Below, piece by piece: positions 22,429-30,980 of a DNA stretch of 64,000 nt (within the stretch, counting starts at the first letter, position 1; every line of letters begins with the position of its first letter). The notes beneath the pieces were generated by a model. The model saw only the letters and a list, made by a program, of their open reading frames with translations, was not told where the DNA came from and ran no database searches. A program made the position numbers and the translations under genes. This DNA comes from Nitrososphaerota archaeon (GTDB lineage Archaea; Thermoproteota; Nitrososphaeria; Nitrososphaerales; UBA183): positions 62,001 through 126,000 of the forward strand of contig JAPCJR010000002.1 in the NCBI GenBank assembly GCA_027886865.1. Reading direction: 5' to 3'.

Positions 22429-23589
22429 TCACTGGACGAGCGACGAGAGCGCTTGCTTAGCCTCTGCGGAGAACAGCAGGCCCGCCAGCTGGAGAGTGCC
22501 CTTGACGCCGAGCGCCGATAGGAACGCCGTCGCATGGAAGTCGAAGTCGGTGGAGGCCAGCTTCTCGGAGACCCTCTTCGACGAGAGGGCGAAGACTATC
22601 CTCTCCAGGTCGTCGTTCGAGAGCCCCTCGAACATGCGCCTCAGCCGCTTCATCGTCTTGAACTCGGCCCCGAACCGTTTCTCCCACTCTTTCTGGTAGT
22701 TCCCCAGCAGCGCAGGGTCCTTGGCGCCGATCGACTCCGACACCCATTTGGCCGCGATTATGCCTCCGGCAACCGACCCGAGTATCCCGCCCGCAGTCGT
22801 GGGTTTGACCTGTCCGGCCGACTCTCCGACGAGCACAGTCCGCCCGGAGACGAACTCCTGCACCGGCCCGCCGACGTAGATCGGCGCGGCGACCTTGGTC
22901 AAGACCTCGCACTCCCTGCCGGAGAGGAACGCCCCGAGAGTCCTGAAGCTGTTGATCCCGAACCCGGCGACCCCCACCTTCGCGATCCCGTCGCCGCGCG
23001 GGATGACCCAGGCGAAGAATCCAGGGTACTTGTCCTGGTCAAGGTGGACCTCCACCTCCCCGTCCTTGAACCAGGTACCGCGGACCTCGTACTTCGCCGC
23101 CGGAATTAGACCCACCCGGTTCCGCCTGACGACGCCCGCGGGTCCAGTAGCGTCCACGTAGTATGAACAGCGGTATTCTTCTTGGCCTGCTCCAACCCTG
23201 ACGCCGTCTACATCCTCCTCAGTCCCGGTGACCCTCGCAGACGTGAGGACCTCCGCGCCCTTGGAGATGGCGTAGTCGGCGAGCTGCTTCTCGTAGGCGC
23301 TCCTATCGATGACTATGACCTCGAGCCTCGAGGCGTCCAGGGAAGCTGAAGCACCGGAGGGCGAGAAGACCGTGCCCCTCTTTACCCGGCTCTGGATGCA
23401 CGGCTCGGAGGGTGGGATGTATGCCCCCATGGCCTTGAGGGAGACCAGCCCGTCGCACTTCTCCGGCTCGCCGACCTCGCGGTCCTCCTCCAGCACGAGC
23501 ACCTTGAGTCCCCTCGACGCGGCCTCGGCTGCGAAGCTCAAGCCTCCGACGCTACCTCCCGCCACAACCACGTCGTAGGTCGAACTCAA
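22429..23589 (-). CDS. geranylgeranyl reductase family flavoprotein
   Basis: 386 residues from a TTG. FAD motifs: VVVAGGSVGGLSFAAEAASR near 7-26, EVGEPEKCDGLVS near 41-53 and FVSGRTVLVGESAGQVKPTT near 264-283. The family reduces the isoprenoid chains of archaeal lipids (digeranylgeranylglycerophospholipid reductase). Related enzymes act on prenyl quinones or chlorophyll precursors, so the exact substrate is inferred. The divergent TATA GGTATTAACC at 23616-23625 is shared with pth2. Confidence 0.85.
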   Translation of the reverse strand: MSSTYDVVVAGGSVGGLSFAAEAASRGLKVLVLEEDREVGEPEKCDGLVSLKAMGAYIPPSEPCIQSRVKRGTVFSPSGASASLDASRLEVIVIDRSAYEKQLADYAISKGAEVLTSARVTGTEEDVDGVRVGAGQEEYRCSYYVDATGPAGVVRRNRVGLIPAAKYEVRGTWFKDGEVEVHLDQDKYPGFFAWVIPRGDGIAKVGVAGFGINSFRTLGAFLSGRECEVLTKVAAPIYVGGPVQEFVSGRTVLVGESAGQVKPTTAGGILGSVAGGIIAAKWVSESIGAKDPALLGNYQKEWEKRFGAEFKTMKRLRRMFEGLSNDDLERIVFALSSKRVSEKLASTDFDFHATAFLSALGVKGTLQLAGLLFSAEAKQALSSLVQ

Positions 23590-23615
23590 TTGGGGAGTAA
23601 ACCCTTAACCCGTTT

Positions 23616-23625
23616 GGTATTAACC
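23616..23625. promoter_or_regulatory. bidirectional TATA-like element
   Basis: GGTATTAACC is centred about 32 bp before the TTG of the geranylgeranyl reductase gene and 27 bp before the pth2 ATG. Confidence 0.5.
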
Positions 23626-23647
23626 CTTGACCCGAATCGGGTAAGAG

Positions 23648-24004
23648 ATGACGGAACTAAAGCAGGTTATCGTGGCGCGCACAGACCTTGGCATGGGCAA
23701 GGGGAAGCTTGCGGCCCAGGTGGCGCACGCCTCTCTGGCCGCGGCAGAGGAGAGCATGAGCGGAAGGCGCGAATGGTACAACGAGTGGAAAGAACAGGGG
23801 CAGGCAAAGATCGTGGTCAAGGCGGGGAGCGAGTCCGAACTTCGGGACCTGATGAAGGCCGCCAAGAGCATGGGCCTGCCGTGCGCGCTGATACAGGACG
23901 CGGGGCGCACGCAGCTCGAACCGGGTACCGCAACCTGTCTCGGGATAGGGCCAGCGCCCGTCTCGATGGTCGACAAGGTCACGGGGCAGCTAAAGCTTCT
24001 ATGA
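23648..24004 (+). CDS. pth2: peptidyl-tRNA hydrolase Pth2
   Basis: 118 residues. Pth2 core motifs: KQVIVARTDLGMGKGKLAAQ near 5-24, VAHASLAA near 25-32, CALIQDAGRTQLEPGTATCL near 78-97 and the GPAPVSMVDKVTGQLKLL C-terminus. It releases peptides from stalled peptidyl-tRNA. The stop overlaps the truD ATG (ATGA), a translation and tRNA-modification pair. Confidence 0.93.
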   Translation: MTELKQVIVARTDLGMGKGKLAAQVAHASLAAAEESMSGRREWYNEWKEQGQAKIVVKAGSESELRDLMKAAKSMGLPCALIQDAGRTQLEPGTATCLGIGPAPVSMVDKVTGQLKLL

Positions 24005-25266
24005 CCCTTGACCCTCCAGCCGTAGACCGCGCGGCTGGCATGACCGTCTATGCCACTCCAGGGGACAGGCATGCCGGAAAGCTCAGGGCAACCAAGGAGG
24101 ACTTCCTCGTCAGCGAGATCTTCGACCTCGGACAGGTCGAGCAAGAGAGGAAGGAAGGCTACGTTCCGCTCTACTCTCTCAAGAAGCACGGGGTGGACAC
24201 GCCACACGCCGCCAAGGAGCTGGGTGATGCGCTGAAGAGCAACGTGAATTTCGCGGGACTCAAGGACAGCGACGCCATCACGACCCAGTACGCGAGCGCT
24301 CGGAGCAGCCGCGCTGAGGACCCGCAGAGCGTGAAGGGTAGGGGGTTCGAGGCAGAACGCGTCGGCTACCTGCCGAGGCCGATTACGAGAGGGATGATAG
24401 CGGGAAACGGTTTCAGGATCGTGGTGCGGACCGACGAGGACATAATGGACGCAATCGAGACGGCGTACAGGTCGTGCTCGGCGAGGAAACTTCCCAACTT
24501 CTTCGGATATCAAAGGTTCGGCCTGAAGAGCATGGTCAACCCCCGGGTCGGGAAGGCGGTCCTGACGCGCGACTTCAAGGGAGCGCTGGAGCTGCTGCTC
24601 GCCGAGCCGCGGAGGGGAGAGCGGCCAGAAGGGGAGGAAGCGAGAAGAATGGTCCGCGAGGGACGCTATCGGGAAGCACAGAGGCTCTTCTCGCCGAGGC
24701 AGGACATCGAAAGGCGGGTCGCCGGGCACCTCGCGGAGAAGCCTGACGACTACCTGGGAGCGTTCAGGAAGGTCCCGATACTCCCGAGAAGATTGTTCCT
24801 CCAGTCGTACCAGGCTTACCTCTTCAACCTGACCCTCAGCCGGGCCATCTCCAACGGGCTGGACCTTTCGGCCGCCGAGAAGGGAGACAACTGGACCGAG
24901 CTGGCCGCCGACGGCCTGCGCATCGGCAAGACACATGGGGTCAAGGAGCCGATCCCCGGGATGGCGCTGCCGCTGATACAGCTCGTCGGGTACGCGTTCA
25001 GGGACTATGGCTCCAGGTTCGACCGCGTGATAGTCCCGATACTCGAAGAAGAGGGGATAAGGCCCGGGCAGTTCTATCTGAAAGAGGCTGAGGAGGTCAG
25101 CAACGAAGGCGGATTCAGACAGGCGCCGTTGCTCGCGACGGGCATGGGGAGCGAGAAACTTGAGGGAGGCTTCTCTCTGGGTTTCAGCCTCGGGAGAGGA
25201 GAGTACGCCACGACGCTGCTGAGAGAGGTGCTGAAGCCGGAGGACCCGATGGCCTCGGGGTTCTGA
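24001..25266 (+). CDS. truD: tRNA pseudouridine synthase TruD
   Basis: 421 residues from the ATG that overlaps pth2; the frame is open far upstream but lacks similarity there. Catalytic motif NFAGLKDSDAITTQYAS near 82-98 contains the nucleophilic Asp. Further family motifs are NFFGYQRFG near 168-176 and ILPRRLFLQSYQAYLFNLTL near 261-280. TruD (Pus7 family) isomerises U13 of tRNA. Length fits archaeal TruD with its insertion domain. Confidence 0.92.
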   Translation: MTLDPPAVDRAAGMTVYATPGDRHAGKLRATKEDFLVSEIFDLGQVEQERKEGYVPLYSLKKHGVDTPHAAKELGDALKSNVNFAGLKDSDAITTQYASARSSRAEDPQSVKGRGFEAERVGYLPRPITRGMIAGNGFRIVVRTDEDIMDAIETAYRSCSARKLPNFFGYQRFGLKSMVNPRVGKAVLTRDFKGALELLLAEPRRGERPEGEEARRMVREGRYREAQRLFSPRQDIERRVAGHLAEKPDDYLGAFRKVPILPRRLFLQSYQAYLFNLTLSRAISNGLDLSAAEKGDNWTELAADGLRIGKTHGVKEPIPGMALPLIQLVGYAFRDYGSRFDRVIVPILEEEGIRPGQFYLKEAEEVSNEGGFRQAPLLATGMGSEKLEGGFSLGFSLGRGEYATTLLREVLKPEDPMASGF

Positions 25267-25276
25267 GACTCAATTC

Positions 25277-25285
25277 GTATATATC
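25277..25285 (+). promoter_or_regulatory. TATA box for the ferredoxin-NADP reductase gene
   Basis: GTATATATC about 35 bp before the TTG at 25316, in the 49-bp gap after truD. Confidence 0.6.
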
Positions 25286-25315
25286 ACACGGAAACGGCCC
25301 TGAAACCGGCGACGT

Positions 25316-26317
25316 TTGTCAGAAAGGGACGTCTACGACATCACCATAATCGGCGGCGGCCCGACTGGGCTCTTCGCATCGTTCTACGCTGGCCTCAGAC
25401 AGATGAGGACCAAGCTGGTCGACGCGCTCGAGGAGCTCGGCGGCCAGGTCGCGGTCCTCTACCCGGAGAAGTACATCTACGATGTTGGCGGATTCCCGAA
25501 AGTGACGGGGAAGGACCTCGTCAAGGGGATGGTCGACCAAGCTCTCAAGTTCAACCCGACCGTGGTCCTCGGAGAACGGATTACGAAGATTGAGCGGCTG
25601 GAAGACGGCACCATCCGTCTCGACTCAGCCAGCGGCCGACAGCACTTCTCGAAGACCGTGCTCATCGCCGCGGGGGTTGGAGCGTTCTCCCCAAACAGGA
25701 CGGACGCCGTCAACGCCGGCCAGTATGAGGGGCACGGCGTCTACTACTTCCTCAAGGACAAGAGCGTCATGAAGGGGAAGAGGATATTGATAGTCGGAGG
25801 AGGAGACTCTGCCGTCGATTGGGCGCTCAACCTGCACCAGTGGTGCAGCGACATCAAGCTGGTGCACAGGCGCGACGTCTTCAGGGCCCACGAGGAGAGC
25901 GTGGCGGAGATGATGCGATCGTGTATCGACATGAAGCTGTTCTACGAGCTCAAGGAGGTCATCGGTGATGGACAGAAGGTGAGCGGCGCCGTGATCTACG
26001 ACAACAGGAGCAAGGTCGAGACCAGGATCGAGATCGACGCCATACTGGTCAACATCGGCTTCCGGGCCGACCTGGGTCCGATCAAGGACTGGGGACTCCG
26101 GATCACAGGACGCGAGATAAGTGCTACTGGGCGTATGGAGACCAACATACCGGGCGTCTTCGTCGCCGGGGACGTCGCGACGGCCGAGGGGACGGTAAAG
26201 ATGAACCTGATAGTCACAGGGTTCGCACAGGCTGCTATCGCGGTGAACGTGGCTAAGAAGCACATAGACCCGAGCGCGAGGATATTCCCGGGCCACAGCA
26301 GCGAAATGAGTATCTAG
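25316..26317 (+). CDS. thioredoxin reductase-like ferredoxin-NADP(+) reductase
   Basis: 333 residues from a TTG. FAD motif ITIIGGGPTGLFASFYAG near 9-26, substrate-domain motif ELGGQVAVLYPEKYIYDVGG near 40-59, NADP motif ILIVGGGDSAVDWALNL near 156-172 and the FVAGDVATAEGTVKMNLIVT C-terminal FAD loop. There is no CxxC redox pair, so it is the FNR2 (YumC-type) rather than thioredoxin reductase. It passes electrons between ferredoxin and NADPH; the zinc ferredoxin at 58.9 kb is a plausible partner. Confidence 0.87.
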   Translation: MSERDVYDITIIGGGPTGLFASFYAGLRQMRTKLVDALEELGGQVAVLYPEKYIYDVGGFPKVTGKDLVKGMVDQALKFNPTVVLGERITKIERLEDGTIRLDSASGRQHFSKTVLIAAGVGAFSPNRTDAVNAGQYEGHGVYYFLKDKSVMKGKRILIVGGGDSAVDWALNLHQWCSDIKLVHRRDVFRAHEESVAEMMRSCIDMKLFYELKEVIGDGQKVSGAVIYDNRSKVETRIEIDAILVNIGFRADLGPIKDWGLRITGREISATGRMETNIPGVFVAGDVATAEGTVKMNLIVTGFAQAAIAVNVAKKHIDPSARIFPGHSSEMSI

Positions 26318-26318
26318 T

Positions 26319-26771
26319 TCAGTTCAGACCCAGGACGCGTCTGTAGTTGTAGTCGCTCGATATCGACGGGTTCAGTGGGTCGATGAGGATGCATTCATAC
26401 CACGAGTGCTTTCCGTCCTGCCACAAGATGTAGGACCCCAGGAGCCTCAGGTTCGGGAATTTCTCTCCCACCCTTCTCTCTGCCACGCCCTGAACGGGCT
26501 CATCCGACTTCATCCGGAGGACACCGAGGTGCTTCGGCCTCCTTCCTGAGGTGGGCCGCTGCCTGCGCATGCCGCCCCTTCTGAGGCGGATTCTTACCAC
26601 AACTACCCCTTCCTTCGCCTTGTAGCCGAGCATCCTTGCTCGGTCGAGTCGGGAGGGTTTCTCTAACCTCATTATTGTCGGGTCCTTTCGCAGCAATACG
26701 GCCCTCGACAATATGTCGCCCTCTTTCTCATGGAAGACCTTGTGCCAGGTCTTGCCGATCTCGGAATACAA
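26319..26771 (-). CDS. rpl15e: large-subunit ribosomal protein eL15
   Basis: 150 residues from a TTG. Typical eL15 sequence: SRLDRARMLGYKAKEGVVVV near 40-59, RIRLRRGGMRRQRPTSGRRP near 60-79 and LLGSYILWQDGKHSWYECIL near 109-128. It binds 23S rRNA. A TATA-like GATTTATC near 26798-26806 lies 27-35 bp upstream. It is convergent with the ferredoxin reductase gene, the stops 1 bp apart. Confidence 0.94.
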   Translation of the reverse strand: MYSEIGKTWHKVFHEKEGDILSRAVLLRKDPTIMRLEKPSRLDRARMLGYKAKEGVVVVRIRLRRGGMRRQRPTSGRRPKHLGVLRMKSDEPVQGVAERRVGEKFPNLRLLGSYILWQDGKHSWYECILIDPLNPSISSDYNYRRVLGLN

Positions 26772-26828
26772 AACGAACAGGTGCCCGGTCAGAGAGGAGC
26801 AGATAAATCTTGCTTATTCTGGAACTGC

Positions 26829-27113
26829 TTAATCAAAGGCTCTCGTCCCTCTATTAAGTCGAGGCTCTTTTCGTTTCTTCTTACTTGGTTGGGGTTTGCT
26901 GAACGATGCTTTTGGGCTCGTCGAGCTAGGCGACAAGTTCAAGAGACCCCACTGAAACCCGCAACTGTCGCACTCTAAGGCTCGCCGTTCTTGCGACCCA
27001 CTCGCAGAATCCTTGCGCGCCGGGGAGACGCCGCTTGCGTACGCCGGACGCATCATACCTCTGCCGCATTTCTGACAAATGTCGCCCGTTTTCGTGGGGG
27101 TTGGTAGACTCAA
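26829..27113 (-). CDS. zinc-ribbon protein with basic tail
   Basis: 94 residues from a TTG. One zinc ribbon is made by ICQKCGRGMMRP near 12-23 and LECDSCGFQWG near 46-56; the C-terminal 38 residues are Ser/Pro/Lys rich (KPQPSKKKRKEPRLNRGTRA). It resembles small archaeal RNA- or ribosome-associated zinc proteins, but I do not recognise the family. It sits between the DEAD helicase and eL15 genes on the same strand. Confidence 0.55.
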   Translation of the reverse strand: MSLPTPTKTGDICQKCGRGMMRPAYASGVSPARKDSASGSQERRALECDSCGFQWGLLNLSPSSTSPKASFSKPQPSKKKRKEPRLNRGTRAFD

Positions 27114-27161
27114 TCTCTCTTGGGCTCGTCAGGGGCGATCTGTAAGACTAGGCAACATTCT

Positions 27162-28409
27162 TCATCGATAGCGCTTCTGGCCGGGCTGGTTGCTCGGCCC
27201 TTGACGACGCTGGCGATAGTTGTTCTGCCTCCGACCTCCACCACCACGACGGCTGATAGCCTGGCTGCTCAATTGGCTCGGGTCGAACGTGTGCAGCTTG
27301 TCCTCTGGCCTCATCGCCACTATCGGCGCCTTGGTCATCCTGAGGATCCGGGCGAAGTCGCCTGATTCCTCCTTGGAGACGAAGGAGAACGCCTTCCCCT
27401 GCCTCCCGGCTCTGGCCGTCCTTCCCACCCTGTGGAAGTAGATCAGTGGGTCGAGGGGGACGTCGTAGTTCACGACGCAGGCAACCTGTGATACGTCTAT
27501 GCCCCTGCTTGCGATGTCCGTGGCCACGAGGATATCGGCGCGCCCGTTCCTGAAGGCGCTCATGTAGTTGTCCCTCTGGTTCTGCGAAAGGTTCCCGTGG
27601 AGCGGCACGACCTCGTATCCCTGTCTGTGTAGGTCCATCGCTAGCTTGTCGGCCCCGCGCTTGGTCCTTCGGAAGATGATCGTGCTGGCGGGGCGCTCCT
27701 TCTGCAGCAGGTCGGTGAGGAACTGGAGCTTCTCGTCGTGCTTCATAACTGCGTAATACTGGTCGAGCGTCTCCACGGAGGGTTCGTCTGAGTCGACCAG
27801 TATCTTCTCCGGGTCGTTCATGTACTTCCTGGAGAGGTCCGTGATCTTCCCCGGCATGGTAGCGGAGAAGATGCAGACCTGCTTCTTCCCCGGGATGTTT
27901 CCAAGGATAAAATCGACGTCGTCTATGAAGCCCATGTCCAGCATGGTGTCCGCTTCGTCAAGCACGACGAACTTGACCGACCTCAGGTCCAGCCATCTGC
28001 GCTCTATGTGGTCCATGACCCGTCCGGTGGTGCCGACGACGACCTGGGCGCCTCGCCGCAGCTCGTCTCTCTGGCCGCCGATCGATTGGCCGCCGTATAT
28101 TGTAACCATCCTGACGCCCTTGTAGGCGCCGACCTTCCTCATCTCCTCCGTTATCTGGACCGCGAGCTCCCGAGTAGGTGCCAAGACGAGGGCCTGAACT
28201 CTGGGATTCCTCGCATCCACGGACTGCAACAAAGGCAATGCGAAGGCGACGGTCTTTCCGGAACCGGTCTTAGCCTGACCTATCACGTCCCTGCCCTTCA
28301 TCAGCAGGCCTATCGCCCGCTCCTGGATGGGGGTGGGTGTCTTGAAACCCATTTTCTGGACTCCCCTCAATAGCGCGGGGTCGAGTCCCATTTCTTCGAA
28401 AGTACTCAA
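27162..28409 (-). CDS. DEAD-box RNA helicase
   Basis: 415 residues from a TTG. Motifs in order: Q motif GFKTPTPIQERAIG near 21-34, GQAKTGSGKT near 44-53, APTRELA near 76-82, VLDEADTMLDMGF near 147-159, FSATM near 178, then HRVGRTARAGRQGKAFSF near 329-346. The C-terminal 40 residues are Arg/Gly/Gln rich (GGGGRRQNNYRQRR), typical of an RNA-binding tail. A TATA-like sequence near 28513-28522 on the minus strand would leave a leader of about 80 nt, long for this genome and possibly regulatory. Confidence 0.94.
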   Translation of the reverse strand: MSTFEEMGLDPALLRGVQKMGFKTPTPIQERAIGLLMKGRDVIGQAKTGSGKTVAFALPLLQSVDARNPRVQALVLAPTRELAVQITEEMRKVGAYKGVRMVTIYGGQSIGGQRDELRRGAQVVVGTTGRVMDHIERRWLDLRSVKFVVLDEADTMLDMGFIDDVDFILGNIPGKKQVCIFSATMPGKITDLSRKYMNDPEKILVDSDEPSVETLDQYYAVMKHDEKLQFLTDLLQKERPASTIIFRRTKRGADKLAMDLHRQGYEVVPLHGNLSQNQRDNYMSAFRNGRADILVATDIASRGIDVSQVACVVNYDVPLDPLIYFHRVGRTARAGRQGKAFSFVSKEESGDFARILRMTKAPIVAMRPEDKLHTFDPSQLSSQAISRRGGGGRRQNNYRQRRQGPSNQPGQKRYR

Positions 28410-28605
28410 TCTTTTTTTGCTTCTACAGGAAAATCCTTGTCAGAGAATCAGAATCCTAGAACGCTCCGAGTCGTCGAACCGAGGCTTGCCTGCAAGATGA
28501 TTATCTGCGGCCTGCGTATTTAACTCTGACGCTGCCCGTTCTCTCCCGTAGTGGGATGGCATCGGCGAGAGATGCACGTCCGTCTTCCACCAGCTCGCGA
28601 GCGAC

Positions 28606-29523
28606 TCATTCTCTGCGCTGGAAGAACTGGACGAGCTTCGCCCCGGTCACGGTTATGGCCATCCTCTGCGCGTCCGATGTCTGGCCGCCGATGTGCGGGG
28701 TCGCTATCAGGTTAGGGGCGCCCAGTATTTCGGGTCCCGGAGGCTCCTTCTCGAACACGTCGAGCGCCGCTCCGGCTATCGTTCCGTCCCTGAGAGCTTG
28801 GGCGAGTGCCACTTCGTCTATGACCTCCCCTCGAGACGTGTTCACTATGAAGGACCCCTTCTTCATCAGCGCGAGGCGCCGCGAGTCTACAAGGTGCCTG
28901 GTCTCGGGCGACAGCGGCACGTGCAGGGTGATGAAATCGGAGGAGGAGAAGAGCGTGTCGAGGTCCACCATCGTGCAGCCGATGGACGAGAGGACGTCCT
29001 TGCTGATCTCTATGATGTCGTAGCCCAGCACGGACATGCCGAGGACCTTCGCTATCTCCCCCACCCGCCTTCCTATCCGACCCATGCCCGCAATTCCGAT
29101 GGTCTTTCCCTTCAGCTCCAGACCTACGAACCTTTCCTTCTGCCATTGGCCGGACCGCGTGGAAGAGTCAGCTGCTGGGATGCCACGGGCGAGTGCCAGC
29201 ATGAGCGCCAGGACGTGCTCCGAGACGGCCTCGACGAGCGCCTCCGGGCTGTTGACCACTTCGATCCCGCGGTCGTTGGCCGCCTTGAGGTCGATGTTGT
29301 CAAGCCCGGTCCCTGGCCTCGCGATGATCTTGAGCTTCGACGCCTTGTCGATGACTCCTGCGTCGATCTTCGTCCTGCTCCGTACGACGACCGCCTCGAA
29401 GTCTGGGACCTTGAGAAGCAGCTCCTCCGGAGTGATCTTTGGTGAGTATTCGACTTCGAAGTCTTCGGGTAGTGCGAGCGCCTTCACGTCAACGGTGTCG
29501 CAGATGAGTACCTTGTGCTTCAA
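28606..29523 (-). CDS. serA: D-3-phosphoglycerate dehydrogenase-like 2-hydroxyacid dehydrogenase
   Basis: 305 residues from a TTG. NAD motif GIAGMGRIGRRVGEIAK near 143-159, catalytic Arg in VNTSRGEVIDE near 228-238, Glu in DVFEKEPPG near 257-265 and His in ATPHIGGQTSDA near 274-285. It lacks the C-terminal ACT domain of longer SerA proteins. It oxidises 3-phosphoglycerate in serine synthesis or a related 2-hydroxyacid. The aminotransferase at 50.5 kb could use its glyoxylate or hydroxypyruvate-type products. It overlaps the upstream oxidoreductase gene by 35 bp. Confidence 0.85.
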   Translation of the reverse strand: MKHKVLICDTVDVKALALPEDFEVEYSPKITPEELLLKVPDFEAVVVRSRTKIDAGVIDKASKLKIIARPGTGLDNIDLKAANDRGIEVVNSPEALVEAVSEHVLALMLALARGIPAADSSTRSGQWQKERFVGLELKGKTIGIAGMGRIGRRVGEIAKVLGMSVLGYDIIEISKDVLSSIGCTMVDLDTLFSSSDFITLHVPLSPETRHLVDSRRLALMKKGSFIVNTSRGEVIDEVALAQALRDGTIAGAALDVFEKEPPGPEILGAPNLIATPHIGGQTSDAQRMAITVTGAKLVQFFQRRE

Positions 29524-30829
29524 TGCTTTGTTCTTGAACGTGCGCGAGGGCTTTGCCTGCTGTTAAGGATATTGGAGATTTGTCCTTGTTAAAATTCGGC
29601 AGATATGGAGATTCGTGATACGCCAGGTCCTCGAGCACCGCCCCCGATGAGACCGCCAGCGAGGCGTACTCGGAGAGCGAAAGGGCGCCCGGACCGGCCA
29701 TCTGTATGCCGAGGACCCTGCGGGTGGACCGGCCGTAGACGATGGAGGTGCAGACGTCGGAGGTGCAGACGTCTCCGCCGCCGAACAGGCCATCTCTCCT
29801 CTCGTCTTCGGAATCGACCCTTGCCACATCGAGGCCCGCGCGCACCCCTTCCTCCACGTCTATGCCGGCCGTGCAGACCTCCACCCCGAACAGGTCGAGC
29901 GACATCGAACGGGCCAAGTTGGCTCGGACCGCGCCGCCCGCTGCGTTGAGGCCGGCTACCTCGCCCATCACCCTGGAGGAGGAGTGGAGTCTGGATGGGA
30001 GCGATGTGGACCCCAGCCTGAGCTCGGTGCAGTCGCCGGCGGCGAATATGTCCTTCGAGGAGGTGCGCATCGACCGGTCGACCAGCACCCCTCCGTGGTC
30101 TCCCACCAGGCAGTCGACCTGGGGCAGGAGGGGCGAGCTCCCGGGGAGCACCACGGCTCCGTCGCACGGGTGCACCCCTCCGGCGGATATCACCGCCTCC
30201 ACGCGCCCGGTCCCGACCATCGCATCGATGTCGGCGTTCAATAGCTCCACCCCGCGGGCCGAAGCGGCTTGGGCTACCATCCGTTCGACCCCGGGCGAGA
30301 ACCGACGGAGGCCCCGCGCCCCGAGGAAGACCTGGGCTTTGGAGCATCGCGTCAGGGCCTGCGCCACGATCAAAGAGAGAGGAGCAGAACCCATTATCGC
30401 TATGTGCGATAGGCCGTCTCTGGACCTTGAGAGCGCAAGATAATCGTCCAGCGACCTCATGAGAAACACCCCCTGCTTGGACATGCCTTTCACCCTGTCG
30501 CCGAGATAGCGGGAGCCGGTCGCGAGGACGAGGGAGTCGAAGCTGAGGCGGCCGTCTCCAGTGCGAGCTGTATGCGACTGCGGGTCGACGCTCAAGACCC
30601 GCTCGTTGAGCCTCACCTCGACCCCGAAGTCTTTCGAAAGGCCGGATGCGTCAGCTAGATGTAGCATCTCAGGCGGGCACTGACCAGAGAGGACGTACGG
30701 GAACATTGCCTGGTTCAGCCCGAGGCTGCCCGACCCCTCCACGAGGGTGACATCCACACCGGACCTGCTCGCCGCGGCCGCAGCAGCAGCGACCCCTCCT
30801 ACACCTCCCCCCACCACCACGACCCGCAT
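29489..30829 (-). CDS. FAD/NAD(P) disulfide-oxidoreductase-like protein without the CoA-reductase cysteine
   Basis: 446 residues. FAD motif VVVVGGGVGGVAAAAAAASR near 3-22, NAD-binding domain near 140-200, IFAAGDCTELRLGS near 263-276 and a C-terminal dimer domain. The overall plan matches coenzyme A disulfide reductase/NADH oxidase. Those enzymes have a catalytic Cys in an NCGLPY motif near residue 43; here the segment reads LNQAMFPYVLSG with no Cys. A tandem DVCTSDVCTS near 355 adds two other cysteines. Substrate unknown. Confidence 0.7.
   Translation of the reverse strand: MRVVVVGGGVGGVAAAAAAASRSGVDVTLVEGSGSLGLNQAMFPYVLSGQCPPEMLHLADASGLSKDFGVEVRLNERVLSVDPQSHTARTGDGRLSFDSLVLATGSRYLGDRVKGMSKQGVFLMRSLDDYLALSRSRDGLSHIAIMGSAPLSLIVAQALTRCSKAQVFLGARGLRRFSPGVERMVAQAASARGVELLNADIDAMVGTGRVEAVISAGGVHPCDGAVVLPGSSPLLPQVDCLVGDHGGVLVDRSMRTSSKDIFAAGDCTELRLGSTSLPSRLHSSSRVMGEVAGLNAAGGAVRANLARSMSLDLFGVEVCTAGIDVEEGVRAGLDVARVDSEDERRDGLFGGGDVCTSDVCTSIVYGRSTRRVLGIQMAGPGALSLSEYASLAVSSGAVLEDLAYHESPYLPNFNKDKSPISLTAGKALAHVQEQSIEAQGTHLRHR
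29744..29773. repeat. perfect 15-bp tandem duplication inside the oxidoreductase gene
   Basis: GGAGGTGCAGACGTC occurs twice, head to tail (29744-29758, 29759-29773). It is in frame and encodes DVCTS twice, adding five residues and one cysteine. It looks like a recent slippage duplication. Confidence 0.85.
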
Positions 30830-30949
30830 GAGACCGGCTGAACCGCTGGTCGATTTAGGGGCTTCCTACTCAGGGAGGGGCGCGATGAGGGGAGAGGTTA
30901 CTGAAACTGAAAGCGCGAAGGTTGGCATGTCTGCGGAGGGGAGAACACC

Positions 30950-30957
30950 GTTATAAC
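30950..30957 (+). promoter_or_regulatory. TATA box for the YchF-type GTPase gene
   Basis: GTTATAAC centred 27 bp before the TTG at 30981. This confirms TTG as the leaderless start. Confidence 0.55.
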
Positions 30958-30980
30958 ATGCCGCTCGGTCCGGGTCCACA

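Noticed and set aside
23620..24936. Minus-strand 438-codon open frame
   Set aside because: Antisense to pth2 and truD, which have full motifs; composition is typical of a shadow frame.
28410..28605. C/D-box sRNA-like bases (GATGATT and CTGA) before the DEAD helicase
   Set aside because: Box C is imperfect and the spacing is too short; more likely helicase leader and promoter DNA.
30830..30980. C/D-like GATGAGG...CTGA in the spacer before the YchF-type gene
   Set aside because: Boxes deviate from consensus and no closing stem is seen.
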